From contig NC_022793.1 of assembly GCF_000496595.1 (NCBI RefSeq), forward strand, positions 806,001 through 870,000: DNA of 64,000 bases, read 5' to 3'. Shown one piece after another: positions 30,284 through 39,651 of the stretch (positions are counted from its first letter, which is position 1; each line of letters opens with the position of its first letter). The position numbers and the translations under genes are program-made. Source of the DNA: Candidatus Liberibacter americanus str. Sao Paulo. Its GTDB lineage: Bacteria > Pseudomonadota > Alphaproteobacteria > Rhizobiales > Rhizobiaceae. Below the pieces are notes generated by a model, which was not told the DNA's origin, did no database searches, and was given only the letters and a program-made list of their open reading frames with translations.

Positions 30284-31210
30284 GTGATAAACATTATTTT
30301 CTTGGATGCTAAAAATAATATATCTGAATCTCAAAGTCGTTCTGGATGTATAGCATTGATTGGAGCTACTAATGCTGGAAAATCTACACTTGTTAATCGA
30401 TTTGTTGGTGCAAAAGTTTCTATTGTTACACATAAGGTTCAAACAACTCGTTGGATTGTGAGAGGTATTGTTTCAGTAAATCAATCTCAAGCAGTTTTTT
30501 TAGATACTCCAGGAATTTTTAATGCAAAAGATTCATATCATAAGCTCATGATTAAATCTTCTTGGAGTACTATTAGATATTCAGATATTGTTTTATTAGT
30601 TGTTGATAGCAATAGAGGTTTAAAACCTGATGTCCACGCTATTTTTAAGGAAATCGAAAAAAGATCTAGTAGGATAGTCCTTGTTCTTAATAAAATTGAT
30701 TGTGTCAAGCCCGAACAATTATTTGAACAGTCTAAAATAGCAAATGATCTATTTTCTATAGAAAGAACTTTCGCTGTTTCTGCTACAAAGGGTTATGGAT
30801 GTGATGATGTTTTAAATTATTTATGTTCTACATTACCTGTTGCTCCTTTTATTTATCCTGAAGATCAGATTTCTGATCTTCCTATGTCTCGTTTTTCTGC
30901 AGAAATTACTCGTGAGAAATTGTTTTTACATTTGCATCAAGAGATACCTTATTCTTCTTATGTGATAACTGATAAATGGGAAGAGAGAAAAGACGGATCG
31001 GTATTAATACGACAAGTAATTTATGTAGAAAGGTCCAATCATAAAAAGATTATTCTTGGAAAGAATGGAAGTATTATTAAAACAATTTCTTCAGAAGCAA
31101 GACATGAAATAGCAAAAATAGTTGAAAAGCCAGTTCATATTTTTATTTTTATTAAAGTTAAAAAAGATTGGGGTAATGATATGATATCTCTTTCACAAAT
31201 AGGGGCATAG
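30284..31210 (+). CDS. era: GTPase Era
   Basis: A 30S assembly GTPase. The 308 residues have G1 GATNAGKST near 27-35, the G2 region THKVQTTR, G3 DTPG near 80, G4 NKID near 144, and a C-terminal KH domain with IILGKNGSIIKTI. The gene starts at GTG 30284; the short N-terminal extension before the G1 motif is normal in alphaproteobacteria. It closes the acpS-lepB-rnc-era cluster; recO, often next, is not here. Confidence 0.95.
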   Translation: MINIIFLDAKNNISESQSRSGCIALIGATNAGKSTLVNRFVGAKVSIVTHKVQTTRWIVRGIVSVNQSQAVFLDTPGIFNAKDSYHKLMIKSSWSTIRYSDIVLLVVDSNRGLKPDVHAIFKEIEKRSSRIVLVLNKIDCVKPEQLFEQSKIANDLFSIERTFAVSATKGYGCDDVLNYLCSTLPVAPFIYPEDQISDLPMSRFSAEITREKLFLHLHQEIPYSSYVITDKWEERKDGSVLIRQVIYVERSNHKKIILGKNGSIIKTISSEARHEIAKIVEKPVHIFIFIKVKKDWGNDMISLSQIGA

Positions 31211-31313
31211 CTATAAATTATTGATATAAATCCATCATTATTTATTATAACATTTAGTTATTATTATTTGTTATTAAGTATTTTAATGCATATTCTTGTT
31301 GAATGAGGTTTTT

Positions 31314-32642
31314 ATGAAACGCAAATGTCTTGCTATTGTTCTTGCTGCTGGTAATGGACATAGAATGAATTCTTCTACATCTAAGGTGTTACATCAAATT
31401 GCTGGGAAACCTATGATTTCCTATGTTATGGAAGCTATAGCCAAAGCAGGTATAAGTGATGTGGCTTTAGTAGTTGGTCATTTAGCGGAATTTGTTAAGC
31501 AAATTGACTTTCCACCTGAGCTATCAATTGAGTATTATAATCAAGATGCACAACAAGGTACTGCACATGCCGTTTTATCAGCTCGAAATGCTATAAAAAG
31601 AGGCTATGATAATATTATAGTTATGTATGCTGATGTTCCACTTATTTCATCTAATACTTTGAATAAGGCTATTGATGCCATGAAAACAGAATGTTCTGTT
31701 GCAGTAATTGGTTTCAAAACAAACCAACCTAATGGTTATGGTCGTTTATTGATGGAAAATAATAAATTAATTGCTATTAGAGAAGAAAAAGATGCTACTG
31801 ATCAGGAAAAAAAAGTCAATTATTGTAATAGTGGACTAATGGTTATTGATGGCCATCATATATTAGATTGGCTTCTAAAAATAAATAAAAACGACAAAAC
31901 TAAAGAATATTATTTAACAAACATTATTGAAATTGCTCGATCTGATGGGAAGCTCATTTCAAGTATTGAAGTTCAAGAACAGGAAGTTTATGGCTGTAAT
32001 AATCGTCATGAATTATCAATTATTGAAAATACCTGGCAATATAGTTTTCGTCATAAGATGATGTTGTCTGGTGTAACAATGATTGCTCCAGAAACTGTTT
32101 TTTTTTCGCACGATACTTTTATTGATAAAGATACTATAATTGAACCGCATGTTATTTTTGGATGTGGTGTTACTGTAGAAAGCTTTGTAAAGATAAAATC
32201 GTTTTCATATTTAGAAGGAGTTTATATTAGTAATAATACTACTATTGGTCCATTTGCTCGTTTAAGGAAAGGCTCAAAAATAGAGCAAAATGTTAAAATA
32301 GGTAATTTCTGTGAAATTAAAAATTCATCTATTGGAGAAGGAAGTAAGATTAATCACTTGAGCTATGTAGGTGATAGCTTTTTAGGAAAGAGTGTTAATA
32401 TAGGAGCTGGTTCTATTACATGTAATTATGATGGTATTAATAAATATGAGACACATATAAGTGATAATGTTTTTGTTGGATCGAATTCATCTTTAATTGC
32501 TCCTATTTTTATTGGAAAAAATTCTTATATAGCATCTGGAAGTGTAGTTACAGAAGATGCTCCCGAAGATTCTCTTGTATTAGCTAGATCACGTCAAGTT
32601 ATAAAAAAAAATAGGTCTTTATCAATGAAGAAGAAAAAGTAA
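31314..32642 (+). CDS. glmU: Bifunctional GlcNAc-1-P uridyltransferase/acetyltransferase
   Basis: Makes UDP-GlcNAc for peptidoglycan and lipid A. The N-terminal nucleotidyltransferase domain has LAAGNGHRMNSSTSKVLHQI near 10-29, and YADVPLIS. The C-terminal left-handed beta-helix shows hexapeptide repeats and the GAGSITCNYDG loop near 360. I use ATG 31314, which follows a gagg site, rather than the upstream TTG. glmS follows by 85 bases, so both steps of amino-sugar synthesis are clustered. Confidence 0.96.
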   Translation: MKRKCLAIVLAAGNGHRMNSSTSKVLHQIAGKPMISYVMEAIAKAGISDVALVVGHLAEFVKQIDFPPELSIEYYNQDAQQGTAHAVLSARNAIKRGYDNIIVMYADVPLISSNTLNKAIDAMKTECSVAVIGFKTNQPNGYGRLLMENNKLIAIREEKDATDQEKKVNYCNSGLMVIDGHHILDWLLKINKNDKTKEYYLTNIIEIARSDGKLISSIEVQEQEVYGCNNRHELSIIENTWQYSFRHKMMLSGVTMIAPETVFFSHDTFIDKDTIIEPHVIFGCGVTVESFVKIKSFSYLEGVYISNNTTIGPFARLRKGSKIEQNVKIGNFCEIKNSSIGEGSKINHLSYVGDSFLGKSVNIGAGSITCNYDGINKYETHISDNVFVGSNSSLIAPIFIGKNSYIASGSVVTEDAPEDSLVLARSRQVIKKNRSLSMKKKK

Positions 32643-32727
32643 TTTTATAAAGTTATAAAAAATTGTTTTTTTATATTGATTGCTTGAGCAAAAATAAATT
32701 TCAGTTGAATAAAAAGGTTTATTGATT

Positions 32728-34554
32728 ATGTGTGGTATTGTTGGGATTATTGGTAAAGAATCAGTGGATAGACGTTTATTTAAAGCTTTAAAACGTCTTG
32801 AATACCGTGGTTATGATTCTTCTGGAATGGCAACAATTAATAACGGAAAAATTAAATGTATACGTTCACAAGGTAATCTTTCTGAATTAAATAAAATTTT
32901 ATCAGAAAATCCATTGCCAGGTAATATGGGTATTGCTCATACCCGTTGGGCGACACATGGCCTGCCTAATAAAGATAATGCACATCCTCATTGTATTGAT
33001 GGTATAGCTGTAATACATAATGGAATTATTGAAAATTTCTCTTTTCTAAAAAAAGAGATGATTGATTCAAAAACTGTTTTTATAACTGAAACTGATACAG
33101 AGGTTATTGCGTGTATTTTAGCAAAATTCAAAAAAAATGGGTTTAGTAATGAAGAATCAGTAAAGAAAACGATAAAACTTCTAATTGGATCATATGCTCT
33201 TGCTATTATTTTTGAAAATGATCCTGATACTATTATTGCCGCTCGCAAGGGACCTCCATTGATTATTGGTCATGGAGAAGGTGAAATGTTTCTTGGATCT
33301 GATGTAAACGCATTGGCTTTATTCACTGATAAAGTAACTTATATGGAAGATGGTGATTGGGCTATTATTAAAAGTTCTGGAGTTAAGATTTATGATTCAG
33401 AAGGAGTAGAGGTAGATCGTAAGAGCCATATACTACAGATATCTTCTATTCTTGTAAGCAAGGGTAATTACCGCCATTTTATGGAGAAAGAAATTTATGA
33501 GCAGCCAGAAGCGATTTCTAGGGTATTAAGTCATTATGTTGACCTTGCTGATAATACAATTATTCCTAGCGTATTTGGATATGACTTTACAAAAATATCA
33601 GGTATCTTAGCTTCTTCTTGTGGTACTTCTTATTTGGCAGGATTAATAGGCAAATTTTGGTTTGAACGCTTGGCAGGATTAACTGTAGAAATAGATGTTT
33701 CATCTGAATTCCGTTATAGAGATATTAGATATTCTTCGAATTGGGCTTCATTATTCATTTCTCAGTCAGGTGAAACTGCAGACACATTAGCATCTCTTCG
33801 AGAAATGCGTAAAAAAGGTTTGATTATTGGATCTTTAGTCAATGTTTTGGAATCAAGTATTGCTAAAGAATCTGATTTTGTGCTCCCGATAAAAGCCGGC
33901 CCAGAAATAGGAGTTGCTTCTACTAAAGCTTTTAGTTGTCAGCTTTTAGTTTTATTAATTATGGCAATATATGCGGGAAAAGTACGGGGAGTGATTAGCT
34001 TAGAAGAAGAGAAGAAGTTGATTAAATCATTGATTGAAGTTCCTCGAATAATGTTTGATATCCTGCAAAATATTTATTCGAAAATGGAAGGATTATGTTA
34101 TGATTTAGCAAAGTATCATAGCATATTATATATAGGAAGGGGATCAAGTTATCCTATAGCAATGGAAGGAGCTTTAAAGCTAAAAGAAGTTTCGTATATT
34201 CATGCGGAAGGCTATGCTGCAGGAGAACTAAAACATGGGCCTATTGCTTTGATTAATAGAGGTACACCTGTAATTGCTATAGCACCATATGATAGATATT
34301 TTTATAAAACTTTATCTAACATACAAGAAGTAATAGCTCGCGGAGGGAATATTATTTTTATTACGGATGAAAAAGGATTAGAGGAAAAAGATTTTTCAAC
34401 TTTAGAAACAATTGTTCTTCCCCATATGGGAGAGATTATTTCTCCTATTATTTTTTCTTTACCAGTTCAACTCATTGCGTATTATACAGCTGTATTTATT
34501 GGAACAGATGTTGATCAGCCTCGTAATCTGGCAAAATCAGTAACTGTAGAGTAA
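32728..34554 (+). CDS. glmS: Glucosamine-fructose-6-phosphate aminotransferase
   Basis: Makes glucosamine-6-phosphate from fructose-6-phosphate and glutamine. The start must be ATG 32728, because the nucleophile Cys2 in MCGIVG has to follow the initiator Met; an upstream TTG would bury it. The glutaminase domain has HTRWATHG and the isomerase domain carries two SIS modules with SQSGETADT and GRGSSYPIA. The length of 608 residues is standard. No glmS ribozyme is seen upstream. Confidence 0.96.
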   Translation: MCGIVGIIGKESVDRRLFKALKRLEYRGYDSSGMATINNGKIKCIRSQGNLSELNKILSENPLPGNMGIAHTRWATHGLPNKDNAHPHCIDGIAVIHNGIIENFSFLKKEMIDSKTVFITETDTEVIACILAKFKKNGFSNEESVKKTIKLLIGSYALAIIFENDPDTIIAARKGPPLIIGHGEGEMFLGSDVNALALFTDKVTYMEDGDWAIIKSSGVKIYDSEGVEVDRKSHILQISSILVSKGNYRHFMEKEIYEQPEAISRVLSHYVDLADNTIIPSVFGYDFTKISGILASSCGTSYLAGLIGKFWFERLAGLTVEIDVSSEFRYRDIRYSSNWASLFISQSGETADTLASLREMRKKGLIIGSLVNVLESSIAKESDFVLPIKAGPEIGVASTKAFSCQLLVLLIMAIYAGKVRGVISLEEEKKLIKSLIEVPRIMFDILQNIYSKMEGLCYDLAKYHSILYIGRGSSYPIAMEGALKLKEVSYIHAEGYAAGELKHGPIALINRGTPVIAIAPYDRYFYKTLSNIQEVIARGGNIIFITDEKGLEEKDFSTLETIVLPHMGEIISPIIFSLPVQLIAYYTAVFIGTDVDQPRNLAKSVTVE

Positions 34555-34599
34555 ATATCGATATATTAGTGCTGTTTTTATTGATATATCAGATATAAA

Positions 34600-35298
34600 A
34601 TGAAAGATAATTATATGCGAAATAAATCAAATAATTCATTTTTTGTAAAAAGTATCAGAAATAATTTTTTAACTGGTTTAGCAATATGTGCACCGACTGC
34701 GATAACAATTTGGATTACTTTATCTTCTATTTATTGGGTTGATAGTTTTATAGTACCTTATATTCCCAATCGCTATAATCCAGAATACTATTTTGATGTT
34801 TATGTGCCAGGATTAGGACTTTTAATTGTATTAATCTCTATTAGTATCATTGGATTTATTGGAAGAAATCTTATGGGTAAATTTATTATTTCTTTAATTG
34901 AATCTATTTTAAATAATACACCAGTTGTAAAAAGTCTTTATAAAAGCACTAAACAGATTTTTAAAACCGTTTTCAAGGAAGATGCAGGATATCTAAAAAA
35001 TGCTTGTCTTGTTGAATATCCTACTGATAAACGTTGGTCTCTATGTTTTCTCACAACAGATGTTAAAGGAGAATTAAAGGAGAAATTTTCAGAACATAAT
35101 TTCAATGATATGGTTACTGTTTTCATTCCCCCAACTCCATTGCCAACTGCTGGAATGTTAGTTTTTGTACCTCGCAAAAAAGTTATCATGCTTAAAATGA
35201 CATCTGAGGATGCTGCAAAAATGCTTATATCTGGAGGTTTAATTATTCCAGATTATATCAAATATGAAAATGAAGAGCAGGGTGATAATAAATATTAA
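34600..35298 (+). CDS. DUF502 family membrane protein
   Basis: A 232-residue inner-membrane protein with two hydrophobic segments: about residues 22-42 (LTGLAICAPTAITIWITL) and 66-86 (GLGLLIVLISISIIGFIG). A conserved soluble part follows, with TPVVKSLYKSTKQ and FIPPTPLPTAGM near 190. That set is characteristic of DUF502. Function is unknown in this family. The start may be at 34600 or the ATG at 34615. It ends the glmU-glmS group. Confidence 0.85.
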   Translation: MKDNYMRNKSNNSFFVKSIRNNFLTGLAICAPTAITIWITLSSIYWVDSFIVPYIPNRYNPEYYFDVYVPGLGLLIVLISISIIGFIGRNLMGKFIISLIESILNNTPVVKSLYKSTKQIFKTVFKEDAGYLKNACLVEYPTDKRWSLCFLTTDVKGELKEKFSEHNFNDMVTVFIPPTPLPTAGMLVFVPRKKVIMLKMTSEDAAKMLISGGLIIPDYIKYENEEQGDNKY

Positions 35299-35925
35299 TT
35301 TCAATAACTATAAAAATAATTTAATAAAATAATATTTATATTTATTATAGGCAATAGTAAAATTATGATCTAAAATCAAGCGATTACATAATGTATGTCT
35401 CAGCAAGGCACTAGCTCTCTAAATAATATCTACGATGTTTATCAGCGATAATGTTTGATCTAAAACCCTAAAAAATAATGTTAAAAAACAAGCTAATTAC
35501 CGCAAATAAAGACCCAATCTCGGCTTGATAAAAAGAAAATATAAATAACCAAAAATGCAAAATAATAATAAATTATCAGCAGCCACATAATAGTATCAAA
35601 TAAATACCAATCGGCACTTTTATATTTGCATAAGTTCTTGTTTAATCACGTTTTTATATCCATTTATTTAATATATCTTCGACCATCTAAATTAAATAAA
35701 AAGTAGCTATAATATGGAAAAAATAAACTATAAATAGCTAAACATCATTCCATTTCTTCCTCAATTATCTTTTAAATCATGAATATGTAAGAGTGTAATC
35801 ACTTCTTGCTCCTATCGTTATCTTCAAAAGCTACAATCATAAGATCAATTACTGAAAACACTAAAAACAACATGCAACAATTATCCATTTGAAAACCTCC
35901 TTCCCCTAAGGAGTTCTTAATATAT
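35299..35925. other. AT-rich spacer, possible phage scraps
   Basis: About 600 bases without an intact gene, next to the decayed phage control region. On the minus strand there are short open stretches with hydrophobic composition that may be remnants of small membrane genes. None can be supported. Confidence 0.3.
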
Positions 35926-35929
35926 ATGA

Positions 35930-36536
35930 TTGTAAGTACGGAACTATTTTATTATAGTTTCATCGGAGTTGTTGAGTTAAACCACTATGCTTTTTCGATA
36001 CATCCATAACACGATATCCTAACTACTCACCCTGAGACGTCGGAATATATCTTTTAAAATCAAGCGTTCGGAATTGAAGCGATAAATCAAGTAAAAGTAA
36101 GTTAAATTCTCTTGGATTGAGTGAGGTAGATAGATTTCGAACTATTTGGATAGAATTAAGGTATTCATCGTTATCAACAGATGGTAAATAGGTAATATCC
36201 ATAACTTATAACTGATTGATACCAATATCCGTGTAACATCTTGATTAATCCTTAATAACAACTGGTTTTCTTTATAATCTCGATTTTTTGGCTAGTGATG
36301 CTAAATGCTTATGAACTTTAAGTATTGTATTAGGAGAAACAGGCTTTTGTGATATTTTGGGTTGAATCTTGCCTATTTCTAATGAGGTCCCAGCGATCTA
36401 TGATTTTAGCTACAAGATTGGAGCTATAGCCAGAAATCATAATTAAATATTCTCTCTTCGGAAGACTATAATATTGTTTATCAACAATAGTGCGAATCTT
36501 GTTGTTATCAAATTCAAAAGGAATGATATTAGTCAT
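35930..36536 (-). pseudogene. Degraded phage antirepressor
   Basis: The minus strand starts with an intact 68-codon piece at 36536-36330. It begins MTNIIPFEFDNNKIRTIVD, as Bro-N antirepressors do, and runs directly into YYSLPKREYLIMISGYS and AKIIDRW, as in the Rha/AntA type. A frameshift then gives QKPVSPNTILKVHKHLASL. Further down, after more gaps, NSIQIVRNLSTSLNPREFN and a KilA-C-like end with DVSKKHSGLTQQL are readable, broken by stops. It is a phage regulator reduced to fragments. Confidence 0.6.
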
Positions 36537-36626
36537 TAAATATCCTTCTGTTTGCTTATTATCTAGGAGTAAAATCTCCTAGAACTATTAAAGGGCTATT
36601 TTGTTAGTTGGGTATTAATCTTGTTT

Positions 36627-36830
36627 TTACTTTGATATCATTTCAATTTTTATCTCGCAGACGCTGCAATATTCAGAACTTTTGCAATTACAGCTATCGT
36701 CTACATCAGTACTCTCTATCTCAATTTCGTAGTCTGAGTCACTTTCTGTTTTACATCTTAATAAATCACAACCTGATAATAAGATACTTGCCATGAACGT
36801 CGCTGTTATTAAGATATTGTTAATTTTCAT
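36627..36830 (-). CDS. Small lipoprotein
   Basis: A 67-residue protein with a lipoprotein signal peptide: MKINN, hydrophobic core ILITATFMASI and lipobox LLSGC at residues 17-21. The mature part is very acidic (Asp/Glu/Ser) with several Cys in CNCKSSEYCSVC. A possible agcatatcaaatg start context is present on this strand. Small lipoproteins in phage regions can act in lysis, but no partner is visible here. Confidence 0.6.
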   Translation of the reverse strand: MKINNILITATFMASILLSGCDLLRCKTESDSDYEIEIESTDVDDSCNCKSSEYCSVCEIKIEMISK

Positions 36831-36867
36831 TTGATATGCTCCTTTATAATGCTTGGTTAGGTCAAGA

Positions 36868-37149
36868 TTATTTAGTAAAATATCTTAGTATTTCTCGAAT
36901 TTTGTGAATTTGGCGGATTGTTTCATTCTGGTCCGCTTTATTAAGACGTCCTTTTCTCTCTCTTAGTTTACGAACTTCACAAAGAGCTTCCTTAACAGAT
37001 GGGAATTCATAATAAAAAGCATCTACCAATAACACAATAGCTTCATCTAAAAAAATATTTCGATAGTTATTGCACACATACTGCCGCAGCTTTTTATCTA
37101 TACTACTTATCCTATCTTCATATATGCGTAAGGTAATGTGATCTTCCAT
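36868..37149 (-). CDS. Small charged protein of the phage region
   Basis: A 93-residue soluble protein with a helical C-terminal half rich in Lys, Arg and Glu (RKLRERKGRLNKADQNETIR). I recognise no family. The start MEDHITLRIYEDRI has a beta-strand-like opening that resembles small DNA-binding or antitoxin-like proteins, but no motif proves this. It lies in the same minus-strand row as the lipoprotein and the antirepressor relic. Confidence 0.45.
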   Translation of the reverse strand: MEDHITLRIYEDRISSIDKKLRQYVCNNYRNIFLDEAIVLLVDAFYYEFPSVKEALCEVRKLRERKGRLNKADQNETIRQIHKIREILRYFTK

Positions 37150-37271
37150 TTACCCTATATTATAAAAATTAAGTATATTAAGAAGCGGCAAAGACATTTT
37201 AATATCTCCTTATATACCAGGCATAATACTGTGTTTTAGACAGATTCCTTTTCCAGGAGAGATATAAAATA

Positions 37272-37490
37272 TTATAAATATTGAGATATCTTCTTAGCTT
37301 TCTCGTAAGCTTCAAAGTCTTCAATGCTCATATCAATAAGATCTCTGATTGTTTTGCAGATTTTATATTGGGCTTTAATAACGCTTGGCGGCAGATGCAC
37401 TTTGCACTGACTAAGACAATAATAAGCGTAATGTAATCCGCTATCATCATGGTTTAAAATGCAAGCTCGAATCCACATGATTGAGGGCAT
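37272..37490 (-). CDS. Small hypothetical protein of the phage region
   Basis: A 72-residue protein with four Cys and several Tyr in its first half (CILNHDDSGLHYAYYCLSQC) and a helical acidic end (SIEDFEAYEKAKKISQYL). The annotated start MPSIMWIR is possible. An in-frame extension has no better start. No family recognised. It is the gene nearest to the divergent repressor relics on the other strand. Confidence 0.4.
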   Translation of the reverse strand: MPSIMWIRACILNHDDSGLHYAYYCLSQCKVHLPPSVIKAQYKICKTIRDLIDMSIEDFEAYEKAKKISQYL

Positions 37491-37641
37491 ATTCTATGTT
37501 GATCTTCGTTTCATTCATGATGGATGTATCCTTTTTATCCCTTATAATGAGAGCGATTCTACCATTTCTAAATCATCATCTGATCAATGTCTACCGGTAA
37601 TTGATTAAGAACAGCATATATCATTAGGATATAAAGATAGT

Positions 37642-38102
37642 ATGGAAAAAGAAGCTATAAACACTTTAGATTGGGAGACAATAGGATCACGCTTTAAAAC
37701 AATTGCGTGAATACAAAGGTTTTATGACCGTTCTACAGTTATGGAAAAAACTAATGATCATGGAGTCGCTGTCTATAAATATGAAACTGGTATACAACCA
37801 GCCAGTGTTAACTAATCTTTGTTTTTACGCAATGAATTCGGTGCGTCTTTCGATTTATATGATGGCTATAATGTCATAGCTAAAAATCCTCACAATATGG
37901 TAGCAATATCAATCCCATAGAAATAGGAAAAAGAATAAAGCACCTTAGAAATAAAGAGGGTATGCCTCTTAAAGATTTCGAGGAATGGATCGGTATATCT
38001 TATTATAGCGGTATTCAATATAGAAAAAGGGCGTATAACTCCAGAAATCAAAACCGCGCTTAAGATCAAAATAGCTTTAAACAAGCCGTTAGATTGGATA
38101 TA
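37642..38102 (+). pseudogene. Two degraded Cro/CI-type HTH repressors
   Basis: From ATG 37642 the frame reads MEKEAINTLDWETIGSR. After a frameshift it gives LKQLREYKGFMTVLQLWKK, and after a second shift GVAVYKYETGIQPASVN, a classic XRE helix-turn-helix layout. A second HTH module follows at about 37918: EIGKRIKHLRNKEGMPLKDF, FEEWIGIS and, after a shift, EIKTALKIKIALNKPLDWI. Several frameshifts and stops make both non-functional. They are divergent from the antirepressor side, as in a phage immunity region. Confidence 0.6.
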
Positions 38103-38413
38103 ATTTGGTTATGAATGTATCTCAATCAACAATAAACCTTATATACCTACAGCCACTAATTATATACCATCCAAACAACTTAAATTTGATTTGATTGTAT
38201 TATATATAATTTAGCATAAATTATAATTTTTATTATTTATAGTATACATTTAGTATAATAATTAATTAATTAAAACTAGTAAATTGAATAAATCTCTACA
38301 TTATAGTAATATATCTAAAATAATAAAAGTTTTAAAATACCATTGTATAGTATACAATGTGTAATGATAAAATATAATAAAAATTATTTAATTTTTTAGT
38401 ATTTATAATTATA
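38103..38413. other. AT-rich spacer
   Basis: About 310 bases, more than 80 percent A+T by eye, including a self-complementary segment taccattgtatagtatacaa near 38340. It separates the phage relics from the membrane protein gene. No gene seen. Confidence 0.35.
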
Positions 38414-39424
38414 TTGAATTTTTTAAAGATATTTGTGATGTTTAGTAGAAAAAAAAGATTTTTAAATGATAATCCATTAGGATTTCCTGTTTATACTTAT
38501 AGCATAAGAGATTTATGCCTTGCTGCTGGTTCTTTATTACTTTTTTCAGGAATTATATTATATATCATAGATAATAATTTGCTTAATACCAAGTTTTTAA
38601 GTTACATTGTCGTTATATCATCTATAATTGCTATGGAAGTATCAATTATAAATAAAAGACGTTTTTATATTGAAATGTTTTTATTTATAATCTTCTTATT
38701 ATCTTCTTTAATTTTGCTTTTAAATTTTAAAAACAGTATAAATGATGTTACTATATTATATGGTAAATCTAATCATATGCTTGAACCTGTGTTTTTTTTG
38801 ATACAAAAAAGATTATTCATTTGGATATATTTTGGAATTACTTCGATATTATTATATTTATATTTTTTCCGTTATAAAGTAGTTGCTAGTTTATTTATTG
38901 GATTTTTACTATCGATATTGGGATCGTTTTTATATTCGATATTTTTACTCCATGATATATATGGATTAATTTTTATAGGTAAATATGGACTTTATTTTAT
39001 TATGCCATGGATGATTTTAATTTTATTTATAGGTGTTATGTGTGAATTAGAATATTCTTCAAAATATTTTTCATATAAAGAATTATCTATTCTTTTAAAT
39101 GCAGTTGCATTTCCAATATGTTCTTTAGTACCTTTTTACTCACTGTGTTATTTTGGATATTGCTCGAGAGATATACCTTATATTCAATTATTTTTATTAA
39201 CTCTGATTTCTTTTATAGCTATTGTATTAGGTATTTTATTTAATAGGGTGTCAGTTATAATAGCTAACGTCATAACTTTATTTATTATTATATATATTTT
39301 ATATATTTCCTTTCGGCATAGTACTAATTTCGCAGTATCTTTATTAATTTTATATGGTATAATTGCAATAATGCTTAGGTTTATTTGGAAAAAATTTCGT
39401 AGCTATTATTCCTTAAATTCTTAG
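38414..39424 (+). CDS. Unknown multi-spanning membrane protein
   Basis: A 336-residue protein with about nine predicted membrane segments (for example near residues 27-47, 56-74, 82-103, 130-150, 154-176, 190-210, 220-240, 250-290 and 305-328) and short loops. No transporter motif, catalytic residue or known fold could be recognised. The start may also be the ATG giving MFSRKKRF (residue 9). It lies between the phage relic region and the PTS gene and has no operon partner. Confidence 0.6.
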   Translation: MNFLKIFVMFSRKKRFLNDNPLGFPVYTYSIRDLCLAAGSLLLFSGIILYIIDNNLLNTKFLSYIVVISSIIAMEVSIINKRRFYIEMFLFIIFLLSSLILLLNFKNSINDVTILYGKSNHMLEPVFFLIQKRLFIWIYFGITSILLYLYFFRYKVVASLFIGFLLSILGSFLYSIFLLHDIYGLIFIGKYGLYFIMPWMILILFIGVMCELEYSSKYFSYKELSILLNAVAFPICSLVPFYSLCYFGYCSRDIPYIQLFLLTLISFIAIVLGILFNRVSVIIANVITLFIIIYILYISFRHSTNFAVSLLILYGIIAIMLRFIWKKFRSYYSLNS

Positions 39425-39651
39425 TTTAACTATTTTATTTAAAGTTATAATTATATAATAATGTGCTATACTTTAATGATATTTAAAAAAAATAACAGTA
39501 TAAATTAGTTTAATATTTATTTTTTCTAAAATAATATAACTTTTTATCAAAATATAATCGATATAATTTTATTTATTATTAAAACAAAGATCATATTAAG
39601 TCAAAATAAATGATAAGTATTTAATACGTATATATTTATACTAAATTTAAA

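Noticed and set aside
37890..38084. Minus-strand frame of 64 codons
   Set aside because: Antisense to the readable second HTH repressor relic.
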